Of a stretch of DNA of 64,000 nt, positions 42,712 to 51,745 are shown piece after piece. The translations under genes were made by a program, and so were the position numbers. The stretch comes from Chloroflexota bacterium. GTDB lineage: Bacteria; Chloroflexota; UBA11872; VXOZ01. The notes beneath the pieces are model-generated. The model had not been told where the DNA came from. It did not search any database and worked only from the letters and a program-made list of their open reading frames with translations. The stretch is taken from assembly GCA_028874195.1 (NCBI GenBank), contig JAPPLM010000065.1:1-64000 (forward strand), written 5' to 3'. Positions within the stretch are counted from its first letter, which is position 1. The number at the start of each line of letters is the position of its first letter.

Positions 42712-44574
42712 ATGACACCCGGACGCTCTCGGCGCGCGACCCCCTTTACGCTTGTTCTCGCGCTTCTGCTGACTTTCGCATTGTCGGCGTGTGCGATTGC
42801 CGAATCACCAACTACGCCAAGCGCTCCCGCAGTAGCGACCACAGCGCCGCCTGCAAAACCAACACCTGCGCCGCAGGCGTTTCGTCTCACGATTTTGCAC
42901 AACAATGACGGTGAGTCGCAGTTGATCGATGCCGGAAGAAACCGGGAAGACTTCGGCGGTGTGGCGCGCTTTGCTACGCTGGTGGCGAAGCTGCGTCAGG
43001 AAGCGCAGGAGAGCGGCAGTGGTGTGCTGGTACTTTCCGCCGGTGACAACTACCTGGCGGGCCCGGAATTCAGCGCGAGCCTGGCGCGCAGACCGGAGCC
43101 CTTCTACGACATTATCGCATTGGACCTCATTGGCTATGACGCAATCGCGCTGGGCAACCATGAGTTCGACTTTGGGCCGGACGTCCTGGCGGATGCAATT
43201 AGCGGCTCATCGTCGTCTGCCCCCTTTCTCAGCGCCAACCTGGACTTCAGCGGTGAGCCGCGGCTGGCCGAGCTTGCGGCCTCAGGCCGCCTCGCCCGCA
43301 GCGTTGTCTTGGAGGTGAGCGGTGAGCGCGTCGGTGTTATCGGCGCCACGACGCCGGGGCTGCCTTTCCTCTCCAGTCCGCGCAACGTGCGGGTAGCGAA
43401 AGACGTTGCGGCAATGGTCCAGCAGGAGATCGATGCGCTCCAAACGGCGGGCGTGAACAAGATCATCGTTGTAAGCCATCTGCAGGGCGTTGCCGGTGAT
43501 ATTGCGCTTGCCGCCGCGCTGCGCGGGGTTGACGTGTTGATTGCCGGCGGCGGCGATGAGTTGCTGGCGAATGAAAGCGACCTGCTCCTGCCCGGCGATG
43601 CGGAGAAGGTATTCGGCCCGTACCCGTTGCTTGCCTCGGATGCCGATGGGAACGACGTGCCGGTGGTGGTTGCGCCCGGTCAATACCGGTATGCGGGTCG
43701 TTTGATCATTGAATTCAACGCGGCGGGAACTGTGACCGCGATTGATCCGGCCAGCGGGCCGGTCCGCGTGGCCGGGGGTGACTACCCGGACGCCGTGGAA
43801 CCGCATCCGGCGGTGCAGGAGCAGGTGGTGGCGCCGGTTGCAGACTATGTCAGTACCCTGGCACGTACGGCAATTGGCGTCACAGAGGTGGGCCTCGACG
43901 GTCAGCGGCGCGCGGTGCGCCTGCGCGAGACCAATCAAGGCAACCTTATCGCCGACGCGCTATTGTGGCAAGCAAACGCGCTGGCCGCGCGCTTCGGCGC
44001 GGCGGGGGCGCACGTTGCAATCCTAAACGGCGGGGGTATTCGCAACGACGGCGTAATTCCAACGGGAACGCTCTATGAGTTCGACATCTTTGCGATGGCG
44101 CCTTTTCCGAATTTCATTGCAATCGTCCCTGGCATCCCGGCGGCGCAGTTCAAAGAAACCCTGGAGAACGCCGTTTCGCAGGCTGAGCATGGCGCTGGAC
44201 GCTTTCCGCAGATCGCCGGCTTCACGATGGTGTGGGATCCCAACGGGACGGCGCAGGTGCTCGATGACGACGGCCGGGTAGTGACGCCGGGTACCCGCAT
44301 TCGCAGCGTGCGGCTTGCCGACGGCACGTGGCTTGTGCGCGATGGCGACGTCGTGGGTGGTGCTGTCCCCGTGCACGTGGCGACACTCGACTTCCTCGCA
44401 CGCGGCGGCGATGAGTACCCCTTCCGTGCTGCATCGTTCGTTTCCATCGGGGTCACGTACCAACAGGCTATCGCCAACTACATTGCGCGCGAACTTGACG
44501 GCGTGGTGACGGCTGAGCGCTATCCCGAGGGCGGCGAGGGCCGGATTGTTGCCACTGGCGACTCTTCTCAGTAG
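42712..44574 (+). CDS. Lipoprotein 5'-nucleotidase/UDP-sugar-hydrolase-like metallophosphoesterase
   Basis: This 620-residue protein has a signal peptide with the lipobox LSAC (Cys about 22) and a Pro/Thr/Ala linker. The N-terminal calcineurin-like domain begins FRLTILHNNDGESQLID and includes SAGDNYLAG and ALGNHEFDFGPD. The second half has the 5'-nucleotidase C-terminal domain: ETNQGNLIADALLW, AHVAILNGGGIRNDG and LYEFDIFAMAPFPNF. The first metal motif is HNNDGES instead of the usual HTNDxH, a known variant. It should be exported and hydrolyse nucleotides or nucleotide sugars for phosphate or nucleoside uptake. Confidence 0.9.
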   Translation: MTPGRSRRATPFTLVLALLLTFALSACAIAESPTTPSAPAVATTAPPAKPTPAPQAFRLTILHNNDGESQLIDAGRNREDFGGVARFATLVAKLRQEAQESGSGVLVLSAGDNYLAGPEFSASLARRPEPFYDIIALDLIGYDAIALGNHEFDFGPDVLADAISGSSSSAPFLSANLDFSGEPRLAELAASGRLARSVVLEVSGERVGVIGATTPGLPFLSSPRNVRVAKDVAAMVQQEIDALQTAGVNKIIVVSHLQGVAGDIALAAALRGVDVLIAGGGDELLANESDLLLPGDAEKVFGPYPLLASDADGNDVPVVVAPGQYRYAGRLIIEFNAAGTVTAIDPASGPVRVAGGDYPDAVEPHPAVQEQVVAPVADYVSTLARTAIGVTEVGLDGQRRAVRLRETNQGNLIADALLWQANALAARFGAAGAHVAILNGGGIRNDGVIPTGTLYEFDIFAMAPFPNFIAIVPGIPAAQFKETLENAVSQAEHGAGRFPQIAGFTMVWDPNGTAQVLDDDGRVVTPGTRIRSVRLADGTWLVRDGDVVGGAVPVHVATLDFLARGGDEYPFRAASFVSIGVTYQQAIANYIARELDGVVTAERYPEGGEGRIVATGDSSQ

Positions 44575-44668
44575 GAGATGCTGTTGCGGTTCCGATAGCT
44601 CTGTGGCGCTCTTCGCGATCTCTCTCTGTGTGCATATCTCGAAACTGGACTAGGGGGTGTTTACACTG

Positions 44669-44920
44669 TGCCGTCATTACCATGAAAATAGACCGCCAAT
44701 CTCCGTCATTCCCTTGCAGATGTCAGGCAATTCATTGACAGTTCTGGTAGAAAGAGCGATGGTCTAGCTTCGCATATGTCCATTACACATGTCATTCCGA
44801 ACGGAGCGTATCGGAGTGTCGCTAAGAGCGCGGAATCTCGTGTGCTGAGGCTATGAGTTGCGTGGAACCTGGACACTAGATTCCGCGAACCCTGTTCGAC
44901 GCTTCGCTCGGAATGACATT
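44669..44920. repeat. Repeat cluster: 23-mer, GTCAGG word and inverted GATTCC pair
   Basis: The gap 44575-45047 contains the word at 44669-44691, identical over 23 bases to 9848-9870; a CAGATGTCAGGCAATTCATT copy (44717-44741); and an inverted pair of GATTCC-type repeats (44790-44850 and 44876-44920). No gene is supported. Confidence 0.7.
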
Positions 44921-44939
44921 AAATGTGAACACGCCCTAG

Positions 44940-44987
44940 ACGCAACGCAGGCCTCTTACGCTAAAGAGACCTGCGTTGCGTTCTTCT
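44940..44987. terminator. Long bidirectional terminator hairpin
   Basis: ACGCAACGCAGG (44940-44951) pairs with CCTGCGTTGCGT (44970-44981) and CTCTT (44953-44957) with AAGAG (44964-44968), with one C-A mismatch and a 6-base loop. A pyrimidine tail TCTTCT follows. It separates convergent transcription units. Confidence 0.65.
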
Positions 44988-45047
44988 GGAAACTGTGCTG
45001 GCGTGGGCTTTCACCCTTCCCTGAGCGGTTCAGGGCGTTGCCGGAAG

Positions 45048-45302
45048 CTATTCGATGGTGATGCGCTCCGCCTTGTTCTTGCTGTCTTTGGCGCCGGTCT
45101 CGACGCGAATGTCTATGCCGCGACGGATGAAATCGAGCACCGCATTCGCCTTTTGGCTCAGCTTCTCCTGCAAGTTCTCCAACCCCTCACCGGGTGAACT
45201 GCGCAACTCGATAGTGACGCGGAAGAACGGCTGCTCCGCCGGGTCCTTGCGGACATCACCTTTATGGGCATCACCGTTGCCGGTATTCTGTGTGTTCTCC
45301 AT
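45048..45302 (-). CDS. Small charged hypothetical protein
   Basis: The 84-residue product (MENTQNTGNGDAHKGDVRKDPAE...) has a disordered polar N-terminus and a C-terminal half (about 28-84) with VTIELRSSPGEGLENLQEKL and DIRVETGAKDSK, suggesting a small alpha/beta domain with alternating strands. An AAAGGGAT-type RBS lies about 8 nt before the ATG. No signal or membrane helix. Unknown family. Confidence 0.55.
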   Translation of the reverse strand: MENTQNTGNGDAHKGDVRKDPAEQPFFRVTIELRSSPGEGLENLQEKLSQKANAVLDFIRRGIDIRVETGAKDSKNKAERITIE

Positions 45303-45526
45303 GATGACGAATCCCTTTCATGTGAGTGCTGCCGGATGGCGCATGTCGCACAACGGCGCAGGTTTCTTTGGCACTTCCTGCACGCTGCCCCCTAACCGAC
45401 CGGCTGCCGCTGGTAATCGAACCTCTGATTTCAATTATAAACACATCTAATGAGGTGATGCAAGAGAATTCAAAGATATTCTTTAAAGAAATGTATCTTT
45501 CCTAGTGTCAGTGCGGTGGATGGCGC

Positions 45527-46237
45527 TTATTGTGCAGTCATTTCGCCTCGTATTGCTTCGATTCTGGATAGGACGATTGCCGCTTCCTGCTCCAGGGAAA
45601 GCTGTGAAGTATCGAGGGCGATAGCATCGGGAGGCTGAGCAAGCGGGGCAGTATCCCTACTGCTGTCAAGGCGGTCGCGGGCAGCAAGATTCTCTGCGAT
45701 CGCGGCGGAAGAAATGTCAGCGCCTCGTTCCGCGAGTTCCTGCCGGCGGCGCCGCGTGCGGGTTTCCAGATCAGCGATAAGGAAAACTTTCACCTCGGCT
45801 TCCGGGCAAACCACGGTGCCAATGTCGCGGCCGGCCATCACCACCCCCTTTTGTCGCGCCAATTGCCGTTGCAACGGGAGCATGGCGGCGCGCGCTTCCG
45901 GCTGTGCCGCCACCGGCGAGACACCCGCGTCAACGGACTGACTGCGGATTTCCCAGGTAACGTCTTCGGTACCCAGCTGGAGCGTATATTGACGGCCATC
46001 ACTAGCGGTTGGCGGCTCGATGCGGATATCCAGAGTCTGCGCGAGCGCGGCCAAAGCAGGACCGTCCTCCAGAGACACCTGAGCGCGCAAGGCGGCCAGG
46101 GTCAAAGCGCGATAGAAGGCGCCGGTGTCTACGAAGAGGTAGCCGAGGCGCGCGGCAAGGAGGCTGCCGAGGGCGCTCTTACCCGAGCCCGCGGTGCCGT
46201 CGATGGTGATGGTGAGGCGAGGATCAGCCTTGGTCAC
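45527..46237 (-). CDS. cmk: Cytidylate kinase
   Basis: Cmk phosphorylates CMP and dCMP to the diphosphates using ATP. The protein of about 236 residues has LTITIDGTAGSGKSALGSLLA (Walker A), VDTGAFYRALTLAAL, VAAQPEARAAMLPLQRQLA and MAGRDIGTVVCPEAEVKVFL (CMP site), then the lid segment TRRRRQELAERGADIS. The start is GTG at 46237, where AGGAAAGAG is upstream. This start overlaps the end of rluB by 14 bases, so the two genes are translationally coupled. Confidence 0.95.
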   Translation of the reverse strand: MTKADPRLTITIDGTAGSGKSALGSLLAARLGYLFVDTGAFYRALTLAALRAQVSLEDGPALAALAQTLDIRIEPPTASDGRQYTLQLGTEDVTWEIRSQSVDAGVSPVAAQPEARAAMLPLQRQLARQKGVVMAGRDIGTVVCPEAEVKVFLIADLETRTRRRRQELAERGADISSAAIAENLAARDRLDSSRDTAPLAQPPDAIALDTSQLSLEQEAAIVLSRIEAIRGEMTAQ

Positions 46238-47084
46238 AGTTGCTCTTTCCTGCAGGAGTATCGGCAAGCGGTGTGCCATCCCCGCCTTTTCCTATCGCGT
46301 CGGAGAGCCGCGGTCTGCTCCGAGGTAGTACGGGTGTGGGTGCTTTGCGTTCTGGGTCTTGACTTTGCAGTGGCGCGCGCCACTGCGAGATCTCGTTCTC
46401 TGTAAGCGGCCGTAGCTTTTCCGGTGCGAGATTGCCTAGGCGCACCGGGCCGATGCGGGTGCGAATCAACCGCACGGCGTGCTTGCCGATCGCCGCGAGC
46501 ATCCGGCGAATCTGCCGCTTCCGTCCCTCGGTAAGGGTCATGCTGATCCACGTGCCACTCTTGCTTGGGCGATCCATCATCTCCATCGTGACGGGATTGA
46601 GCGTGTATCCCTCCAATGTCATCGGACCGCGCAGCGTTTCCCACTGCCATGCGGTAAGCGAACCGTTCACCAAGACCGCGTACTCCTTCTCGCCGCCGTA
46701 GCGCGGATGCGCGACGCGGTTTGCCCAGGCGCCGTCATTGGTGAGCAAGAGCAGTCCTTCACTCTGATTATCAAGTCGTCCCACGGTTCTCAGGTGCGCA
46801 TTCTCGTTCGTAAGCAGGTCGTACACGGTAGGCCGGTCATAAGGATCATCACGTGTGGTGAGATAGCCGGCCGGCTTGTGCAAGGCGAGGTAGGTGTTCG
46901 TGGCAGGAAGCGAGACTCTCTCTCCGTCCACTGCTACGGTGTCATGGACAGGATCGACCTTCGTGCCCAAGACGGTTACAATCTCCCCGTTGACGGCCAC
47001 CTTGCCTTGGGATATCAAGACCTCCGCCCGGCGGCGGGATGCCACGCCACAGCGCGCCAGGTACTTTTGCAGACGCTCTTCCAT
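46224..47084 (-). CDS. rluB: 23S rRNA pseudouridine synthase RluB
   Basis: This protein of about 286 residues has an S4 RNA-binding domain (RLQKYLARCGVASRRRAEVLISQGKVAVNG) and then the catalytic domain with VGRLDNQSEGLLLLTNDG, where the Asp is the nucleophile. The block AYVNGSLTAW.. and KRQIRRMLAAIG complete the RsuA/RluB family. It isomerises a uridine in 23S rRNA; RluB is preferred to RsuA because of the S4 start and length but cannot be fully resolved. The start at 47084 is supported by the S4 boundary; the frame to 47246 has no domain. Its 3' end overlaps cmk. Confidence 0.88.
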   Translation of the reverse strand: MEERLQKYLARCGVASRRRAEVLISQGKVAVNGEIVTVLGTKVDPVHDTVAVDGERVSLPATNTYLALHKPAGYLTTRDDPYDRPTVYDLLTNENAHLRTVGRLDNQSEGLLLLTNDGAWANRVAHPRYGGEKEYAVLVNGSLTAWQWETLRGPMTLEGYTLNPVTMEMMDRPSKSGTWISMTLTEGRKRQIRRMLAAIGKHAVRLIRTRIGPVRLGNLAPEKLRPLTENEISQWRAPLQSQDPERKAPTPVLPRSRPRLSDAIGKGGDGTPLADTPAGKSNCDQG

Positions 47085-47177
47085 GTGCACAAGTATACAG
47101 GGTCTCAGTCCGGTGACGGAGGTAAGCAAGGACTGCCTAGAGGCTATCTCATAAGTCGTCTCGACATGTGTTTCGCG

Positions 47178-47479
47178 CTTCGACCCTTCGGCAAAGCTCA
47201 GGACTGGCTCACGGCGCCTCTCTTCCCCGGTAGCGCAGATTTGCAACCTGCGTCTGCTGGACGGTCAATCCTTATGTGCCCTGTGCTGCTTACTCCGGCG
47301 GTGACCTTTGCATAACTCCGTCATTCCGGCGCAGGCCGGAAACCAAAGGCTCGTTTGCACTTCTAAATGGATTGTCGTCAATCCTTTTCACTCCCATCCC
47401 GACCTTCTCCCATCGAGGAGGAAGGAGTTTCGCAAAAGTCTCGGCGGGGGACAAGCCCCCGCGCTACGTTAAGTGCGAC
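47178..47479. repeat. Repeat-rich gap between rluB and the sugar isomerase gene
   Basis: Contents are a CTTCG-type copy (47178-47218), a CGTCATTCCGGCGCAGGCCGG word (about 47319-47338) and a GGCGGGGGACAAGCCCCCG copy (47443-47479). No gene is recognised in 47085-47589. Confidence 0.65.
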
Positions 47480-47589
47480 AACATTGGCACCCATTGATCT
47501 CCGCGTTGACAGCGCGCGTAACCTCATGCTACGTTCTGCCCGTCAGCTTTAAGAGATTGCGATGACGCAAGAGGCAAGAGAGGATTCCT

Positions 47590-48390
47590 ATGAAGGTGCA
47601 CCTTGGGTGTTTCAGCCGGCCTTGGACCGATTATCCGTTAGAGGTATCAATGGAAGGCACGGCGCAGGCGGGCTTCCGAAATTTTGGGTTCATGACCGCG
47701 GGGGACGGTTTGCCCTTGCCGCCCAATGCCTCGGCAGATCAGGTCAGCAATCTTGCCGGATTGCTAGAGAAGTACAACCTGAAGAACCTGGAGAATTACA
47801 CGAGCATCCCCTGGGGCGTGGAAGCCGATGCGCGCTCGGCCCTGCATAGCTACGTGGACAACAGCCACACGCTGGGCGCGACCTTCATGCACAATAGCGG
47901 CACCAATGACGAGGCGCTCTACGACCAGTTCTTGCAACTCATGGAAGAGGCTGCCGAATACGCCAAGAACAAAGGCATCGTGGTGATGATGAAGCCCCAC
48001 GGCGGCGTGACGGCGACGGCGCGCGGACTGGTGGCGCTGATGCAACGCATTAGTTCCGATAACTTGAAGGTCTTCTACGATCCCGGCAACGTCCTCTTCT
48101 ACACCGGCGAACGGCCGGAAGACGACTTTGAGGAGCTTGCGCCCTACGTGGCCGGCATGTCCATCAAAGATGAGACCGGCGGCGTCCAGGGCTCTGTGGA
48201 TGTGATCCCGGGAGATGGTGACGTAGACTTCAAGGCGCTCTTTACGATTCTGCGCGACCATGATTTTGACGGTCCGTGCATGATCGAGCAACTCGGGAAA
48301 GGCACCATCGAGGAAGTCCACCATGAGGCCACGCGCGCCCGCCGGTATCTGCACGATCTCCTGGACGAGCTTGGCGCTGACGTGGACTAG
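47590..48390 (+). CDS. Sugar phosphate isomerase/epimerase (xylose isomerase-like TIM barrel)
   Basis: This 266-residue protein begins MKVHLGCFSRPW and shows AP_endonuc_2-type landmarks: GVEADARSALHSYVDNSHTLGATFM, VMMKPHGGVTATARGLVALM, NLKVFYDPGNVLFYTGERPED and HDFDGPCMIEQLGK. These contain the Glu/Asp/His metal ligands usual in the superfamily. It probably isomerises or epimerises a sugar or inositol derivative. RBS AGAGAGG upstream. The neighbouring SDR gene 76 bases downstream suggests a joint sugar/polyol pathway. Confidence 0.88.
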   Translation: MKVHLGCFSRPWTDYPLEVSMEGTAQAGFRNFGFMTAGDGLPLPPNASADQVSNLAGLLEKYNLKNLENYTSIPWGVEADARSALHSYVDNSHTLGATFMHNSGTNDEALYDQFLQLMEEAAEYAKNKGIVVMMKPHGGVTATARGLVALMQRISSDNLKVFYDPGNVLFYTGERPEDDFEELAPYVAGMSIKDETGGVQGSVDVIPGDGDVDFKALFTILRDHDFDGPCMIEQLGKGTIEEVHHEATRARRYLHDLLDELGADVD

Positions 48391-48466
48391 GGGCAGATTC
48401 ATTCGCCGACATTTGAACTCGACAGAAGCGCAGCTTTTGCGTGCTACGAAGGGAGTAGAGGGACGC

Positions 48467-49195
48467 GTGGGAAGACTGAATGACATGGTTGCCGTCATCG
48501 GCGGCGCGAGCACGGGCATGGGTGCGGCGACGGCCCGGCTCTTCGCGCAAGAAGGCGCGAACGTTGTACTGGCGGCGCGCAGCGCAGATAAGCTGACAGC
48601 GCTGGTAGATGAGATTACTGAGGATGGCGGTACGGCTCTGGCAGTGCCAACAGATGCAAACGACCGCGCTGCCGTGGCCGCCATGGCTGAACGCACCCGT
48701 GAGCAGTTTGGCAAGATCGACGTCTTGGTCAACAGCGTGGGCACGAATATTAAGAACCGTGCCTTCACCGAGATGCGGCCTGCGGACTGGGATATGATGA
48801 TCGCGCACAATCTTACAGTGGCCTACAACCTGGTGGATGCGGTCCTGCCGGTGATGCGTGAGCAGGGCGCCGGCACAATCATCCACTATTCGTCGGATGC
48901 CGTGCAGAAGCCCAACGTCGTCTCCGGCATTGCCTATCAAGCGACGAAGCACGGCGTGCGGGGCTTAGCCCACGGCACCATGATGGAAGAGCGCGAGCGC
49001 GGTATTCGCGTCTCGGTGGTATTCCCCGGCCCGTGCGAGACGCCGCTGCTGGAAAAACGGCCGGAGCCGCCGCCGCCCGATGCCTTTCCCAAGATGCTGC
49101 AACCGGAGGACGTGGCCGAGGCGGCGCTTTTCATTGCGTCACTGCCGCCCCGGGCCTACGTGCCGGAAATCGTGCTGGCCGCAAGTTTGATGTAA
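48467..49195 (+). CDS. Short-chain dehydrogenase/reductase
   Basis: This protein of about 242 residues has MVAVIGGASTGMGAATARLFAQEG (NAD(P) binding), VLVNSVGTNIKNRAF and the SDR catalytic set: Ser in YSSDAVQKP, Tyr and Lys in AYQATKHGV. The start is GTG at 48467 with GAGGG 4 nt upstream. An upstream frame to 48323 overlaps the preceding gene and has no match. It probably oxidises or reduces a sugar or polyol; context is the isomerase just upstream. Confidence 0.9.
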   Translation: MGRLNDMVAVIGGASTGMGAATARLFAQEGANVVLAARSADKLTALVDEITEDGGTALAVPTDANDRAAVAAMAERTREQFGKIDVLVNSVGTNIKNRAFTEMRPADWDMMIAHNLTVAYNLVDAVLPVMREQGAGTIIHYSSDAVQKPNVVSGIAYQATKHGVRGLAHGTMMEERERGIRVSVVFPGPCETPLLEKRPEPPPPDAFPKMLQPEDVAEAALFIASLPPRAYVPEIVLAASLM

Positions 49196-49348
49196 CCGGC
49201 GTGGCAGGTAGACGCTGCACAGTGAGGATTCAGGCAGCTTCAGCGCTTGATGCTGTCTGTCGTTAGAGGTTGAACTCTTGCCGTAGCACTCACGTAGACC
49301 AAATGGACCGAGCACGATACCGCCACCGTTTCTCACTCTCAGCACGCC

Positions 49349-50350
49349 ATGAGCGCCGCCAATTCACCTGAAGCCCTGGTCGCAATCGTGGGCCCAACAG
49401 CCACGGGGAAGACGGGACTTGCCGTTGCGCTGGCAGCGGAATTCAACGCTGAGATTATCAGCGCCGACTCACGCCAGGTCTATCGCGGTCCGGATATCGG
49501 CACGGCCAAGCCAACTATGGCAGAACGCGGGCAGGCGCCGCACCATGTTTTGGACGTCGTTGCCGCGGATAACACCTCGTTCTCTGTTGCGGTTTGGCGC
49601 GACCATGCTGAGCGAGCATTTGAGGACATCGCTGCGCGGGGCAAACAGCCCTGGCTCGTGGGTGGCACTGGTTTATATGTACAGTCGCTCGTAGACGGTC
49701 TGACGTTCCCTGATGTGCCGCCCCAGCCAGAGTTGCGCGCCGAGTTGGAGCGCACGTTGCAAGAGGAAGGCCTAGAACCGCTGGTAGCGCGTCTGCAACG
49801 GCTCGATCCGGTTGGGGCGTCCCAAATCGACCTACACAACCCTCGGCGGCTCATCCGCGCCCTGGAGGTCTGCCTTGTTACTGGTAGGCCGTTCTCCGAT
49901 CAGCGTACCCGGCAACCGCCGGCGTATCCCGTCTTGCAGATCGGTCTGCGCACCGACCGAAAAAACCTCTACCAACGCATTGACGAGCGCGTTGACAAGA
50001 TGGTAGCAGATGGCTTCGTGGAGGAGGTCAAGTGCCTCCTCGACCAGGGGGTAACGACCGAATTACCGAGCATGCAAAGCGCCGGTTACCGGCAGCTTGC
50101 CGCCTACCTGCAAGGATGTTGTACACTGGCGGAGGCGATCCAGAAGACCAAGTACGCCACGCACCAACTCGCGAAGCGCCAGGAGACTTGGTTCCGCAAG
50201 CAAAAGGGCATACAATGGATTGAGATAGGCGCTGATGCCGTAGAATCTGCAAAGGTGCGGATAGAAGGATTCTACAGGAAGAACGGGCGGCGACACGGAG
50301 AATTCGCTAATAGAGGAGAAGCGAACGGTGGCCGTGAAGGATACGCATAA
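49349..50350 (+). CDS. miaA: tRNA dimethylallyltransferase
   Basis: MiaA adds a dimethylallyl group to A37 of tRNAs reading UNN codons. The 333-residue product has IVGPTATGKTGLAVALA (P-loop), ISADSRQVYRGPDIGTAKP, PHHVLDVV, LVGGTGLYVQSLVDG and AGYRQLAAYLQG followed by the long C-terminal helix region. Length is normal. The extreme C-terminus (RHGEFANRGEANGGREGYA) overlaps the following gene by 23 bases. It is followed by that small membrane protein gene and dapF on the same strand. Confidence 0.95.
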   Translation: MSAANSPEALVAIVGPTATGKTGLAVALAAEFNAEIISADSRQVYRGPDIGTAKPTMAERGQAPHHVLDVVAADNTSFSVAVWRDHAERAFEDIAARGKQPWLVGGTGLYVQSLVDGLTFPDVPPQPELRAELERTLQEEGLEPLVARLQRLDPVGASQIDLHNPRRLIRALEVCLVTGRPFSDQRTRQPPAYPVLQIGLRTDRKNLYQRIDERVDKMVADGFVEEVKCLLDQGVTTELPSMQSAGYRQLAAYLQGCCTLAEAIQKTKYATHQLAKRQETWFRKQKGIQWIEIGADAVESAKVRIEGFYRKNGRRHGEFANRGEANGGREGYA

Positions 50351-50636
50351 GGCGTTCGAGCGTCTCATAGGTGCGGGTTACAGCAAGGAAATGGCGGAAG
50401 TCTTGCTGGAAACCTTAGATGACTCATGGGATGCCTTGGCTACCAAATCGGACATAGAAGCAGTGAAAGGCGACATAAAGGCATTGGAGAAAGAGACCAA
50501 GGCCGACCTAAGGAGTTTGGAAACAGCCAACAGAACCGAATTGCGCGAACTGGAGTTGCGCATGCGGTTGCACCTGTACGCGGTAGCGATTATGGTCATT
50601 GGCGTCCTTGCCGCGCTGGAACTGATACCGCGCTAG
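50328..50636 (+). CDS. DUF1640-like coiled-coil protein with C-terminal membrane helix
   Basis: This 102-residue protein begins MAVKDTHKAFERLIGAGYS. It continues with a long charged coiled coil (DIEAVKGDIKALEKETKADLRSLE) and ends with a membrane helix (YAVAIMVIGVLAALELI). The plan is that of DUF1640 proteins, small coiled-coil membrane proteins. GTG at 50328 is preceded by AGAGGAG at 8 nt, inside miaA, so the two are coupled. Its paralogue at 6447-6708 carries a one-base frameshift; the start words MAV.DTHKA are shared. Confidence 0.78.
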   Translation: MAVKDTHKAFERLIGAGYSKEMAEVLLETLDDSWDALATKSDIEAVKGDIKALEKETKADLRSLETANRTELRELELRMRLHLYAVAIMVIGVLAALELIPR

Positions 50637-50894
50637 GGCTATGATTTGGCGAGATGCGTATCACCGCACGTATACAGTGTAGGAAACAATGGACGATTTG
50701 GAAGCTCGCCAACTCCAGCGATGAACGGGAAACGAGTGTCTAGTTGCAGCGAGTCGCGCGTTGGACGGCCTTAGTTGGGACGAGACCGGTGTGGGTACAC
50801 CTAATCAGCGAAGGCCGAAACTGAGCTAGTTGCAATACGCTTGCACTAGGTTGATTGAGAAAGTCACGTCACAGACGGAGAGCTAAAGAGAACG

Positions 50895-51743
50895 ATGGCA
50901 CAAGACTTAGAATTCATCAAAATGCATGGCACGGGCAACGACTTCGTCGTAGTGGATGCCCGCGCGAACGGCGCACGAGCGTGGGCGGATTTGGCCGCAG
51001 AGCTCTGCGACCGGAACTTTGGAGTCGGCAGTGACGGGCTGCTCCTCATCGATACGGATGATAGCCAAGGCTACCAGTTCCGCATGTTCAATCCCGATGG
51101 CAGCGAGGCCGAAATGTGCGGCAACGGCATCCGCTGCTTTGCCAAGTATCTCTATGACACCGGGGAGATTGGTGAAGGCTGGCTGGAAGTCGATACGCTC
51201 GCGGGCATGCTCAAAGTAAACGTGCATCCGGGTGACAACGACCACTTCTCCGTTTCCGTGGATATGGGCCCGCCATTCCTTGCACCGGCGGAGATTCCGG
51301 TGCTGGCCGACTCCACTCCGGTGAAAGACATGCCGCTAAGCGTAAGCGGTACGGATCTCAAGATAACGGCGGTCTCAATGGGCAACCCCCATGCCATCGT
51401 ATTTCTTGACGACATCGAGTCCTTCCCGCTCACCACCATCGGCCCGGAAGTAGAGCACCATCCGGCGTTTCCGAAGCGCACGAATTTCGAGATTGCCCAA
51501 GTGGTGGCGCGTGACCGGATCGAGGTCAAGGTGTGGGAACGCGGCGCCGGCCCCACACTGGCATGCGGGACGGGCGCGTGCGCCACGGCGGTGGCCGCCC
51601 GGTTGCACGGACTCACCGACGAGACCGTCACTATCGGTCTCCCCGGGGGCGACCTGACCATCTCGTGGGACGGGGAAGGCCATGTTCTCATGCGGGGCGC
51701 CGCCCAGACCGTGTTCTCCGGCAGTTGGCTGCAAGGGGACTAG
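50895..51743 (+). CDS. dapF: Diaminopimelate epimerase
   Basis: DapF interconverts LL- and meso-diaminopimelate for lysine and peptidoglycan synthesis. The 282-residue product has FIKMHGTGNDFVVVDA at the start, the first catalytic Cys in EAEMCGNGIRCFA and the second in LACGTGACATAVAARL, each at its proper place. meso-DAP implies a peptidoglycan or a lysine route of the usual kind. GAGAGCTAAAGAGAACG precedes the ATG. A DUF5808 protein gene starts three bases after its stop. Confidence 0.96.
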   Translation: MAQDLEFIKMHGTGNDFVVVDARANGARAWADLAAELCDRNFGVGSDGLLLIDTDDSQGYQFRMFNPDGSEAEMCGNGIRCFAKYLYDTGEIGEGWLEVDTLAGMLKVNVHPGDNDHFSVSVDMGPPFLAPAEIPVLADSTPVKDMPLSVSGTDLKITAVSMGNPHAIVFLDDIESFPLTTIGPEVEHHPAFPKRTNFEIAQVVARDRIEVKVWERGAGPTLACGTGACATAVAARLHGLTDETVTIGLPGGDLTISWDGEGHVLMRGAAQTVFSGSWLQGD

Positions 51744-51745
51744 CG

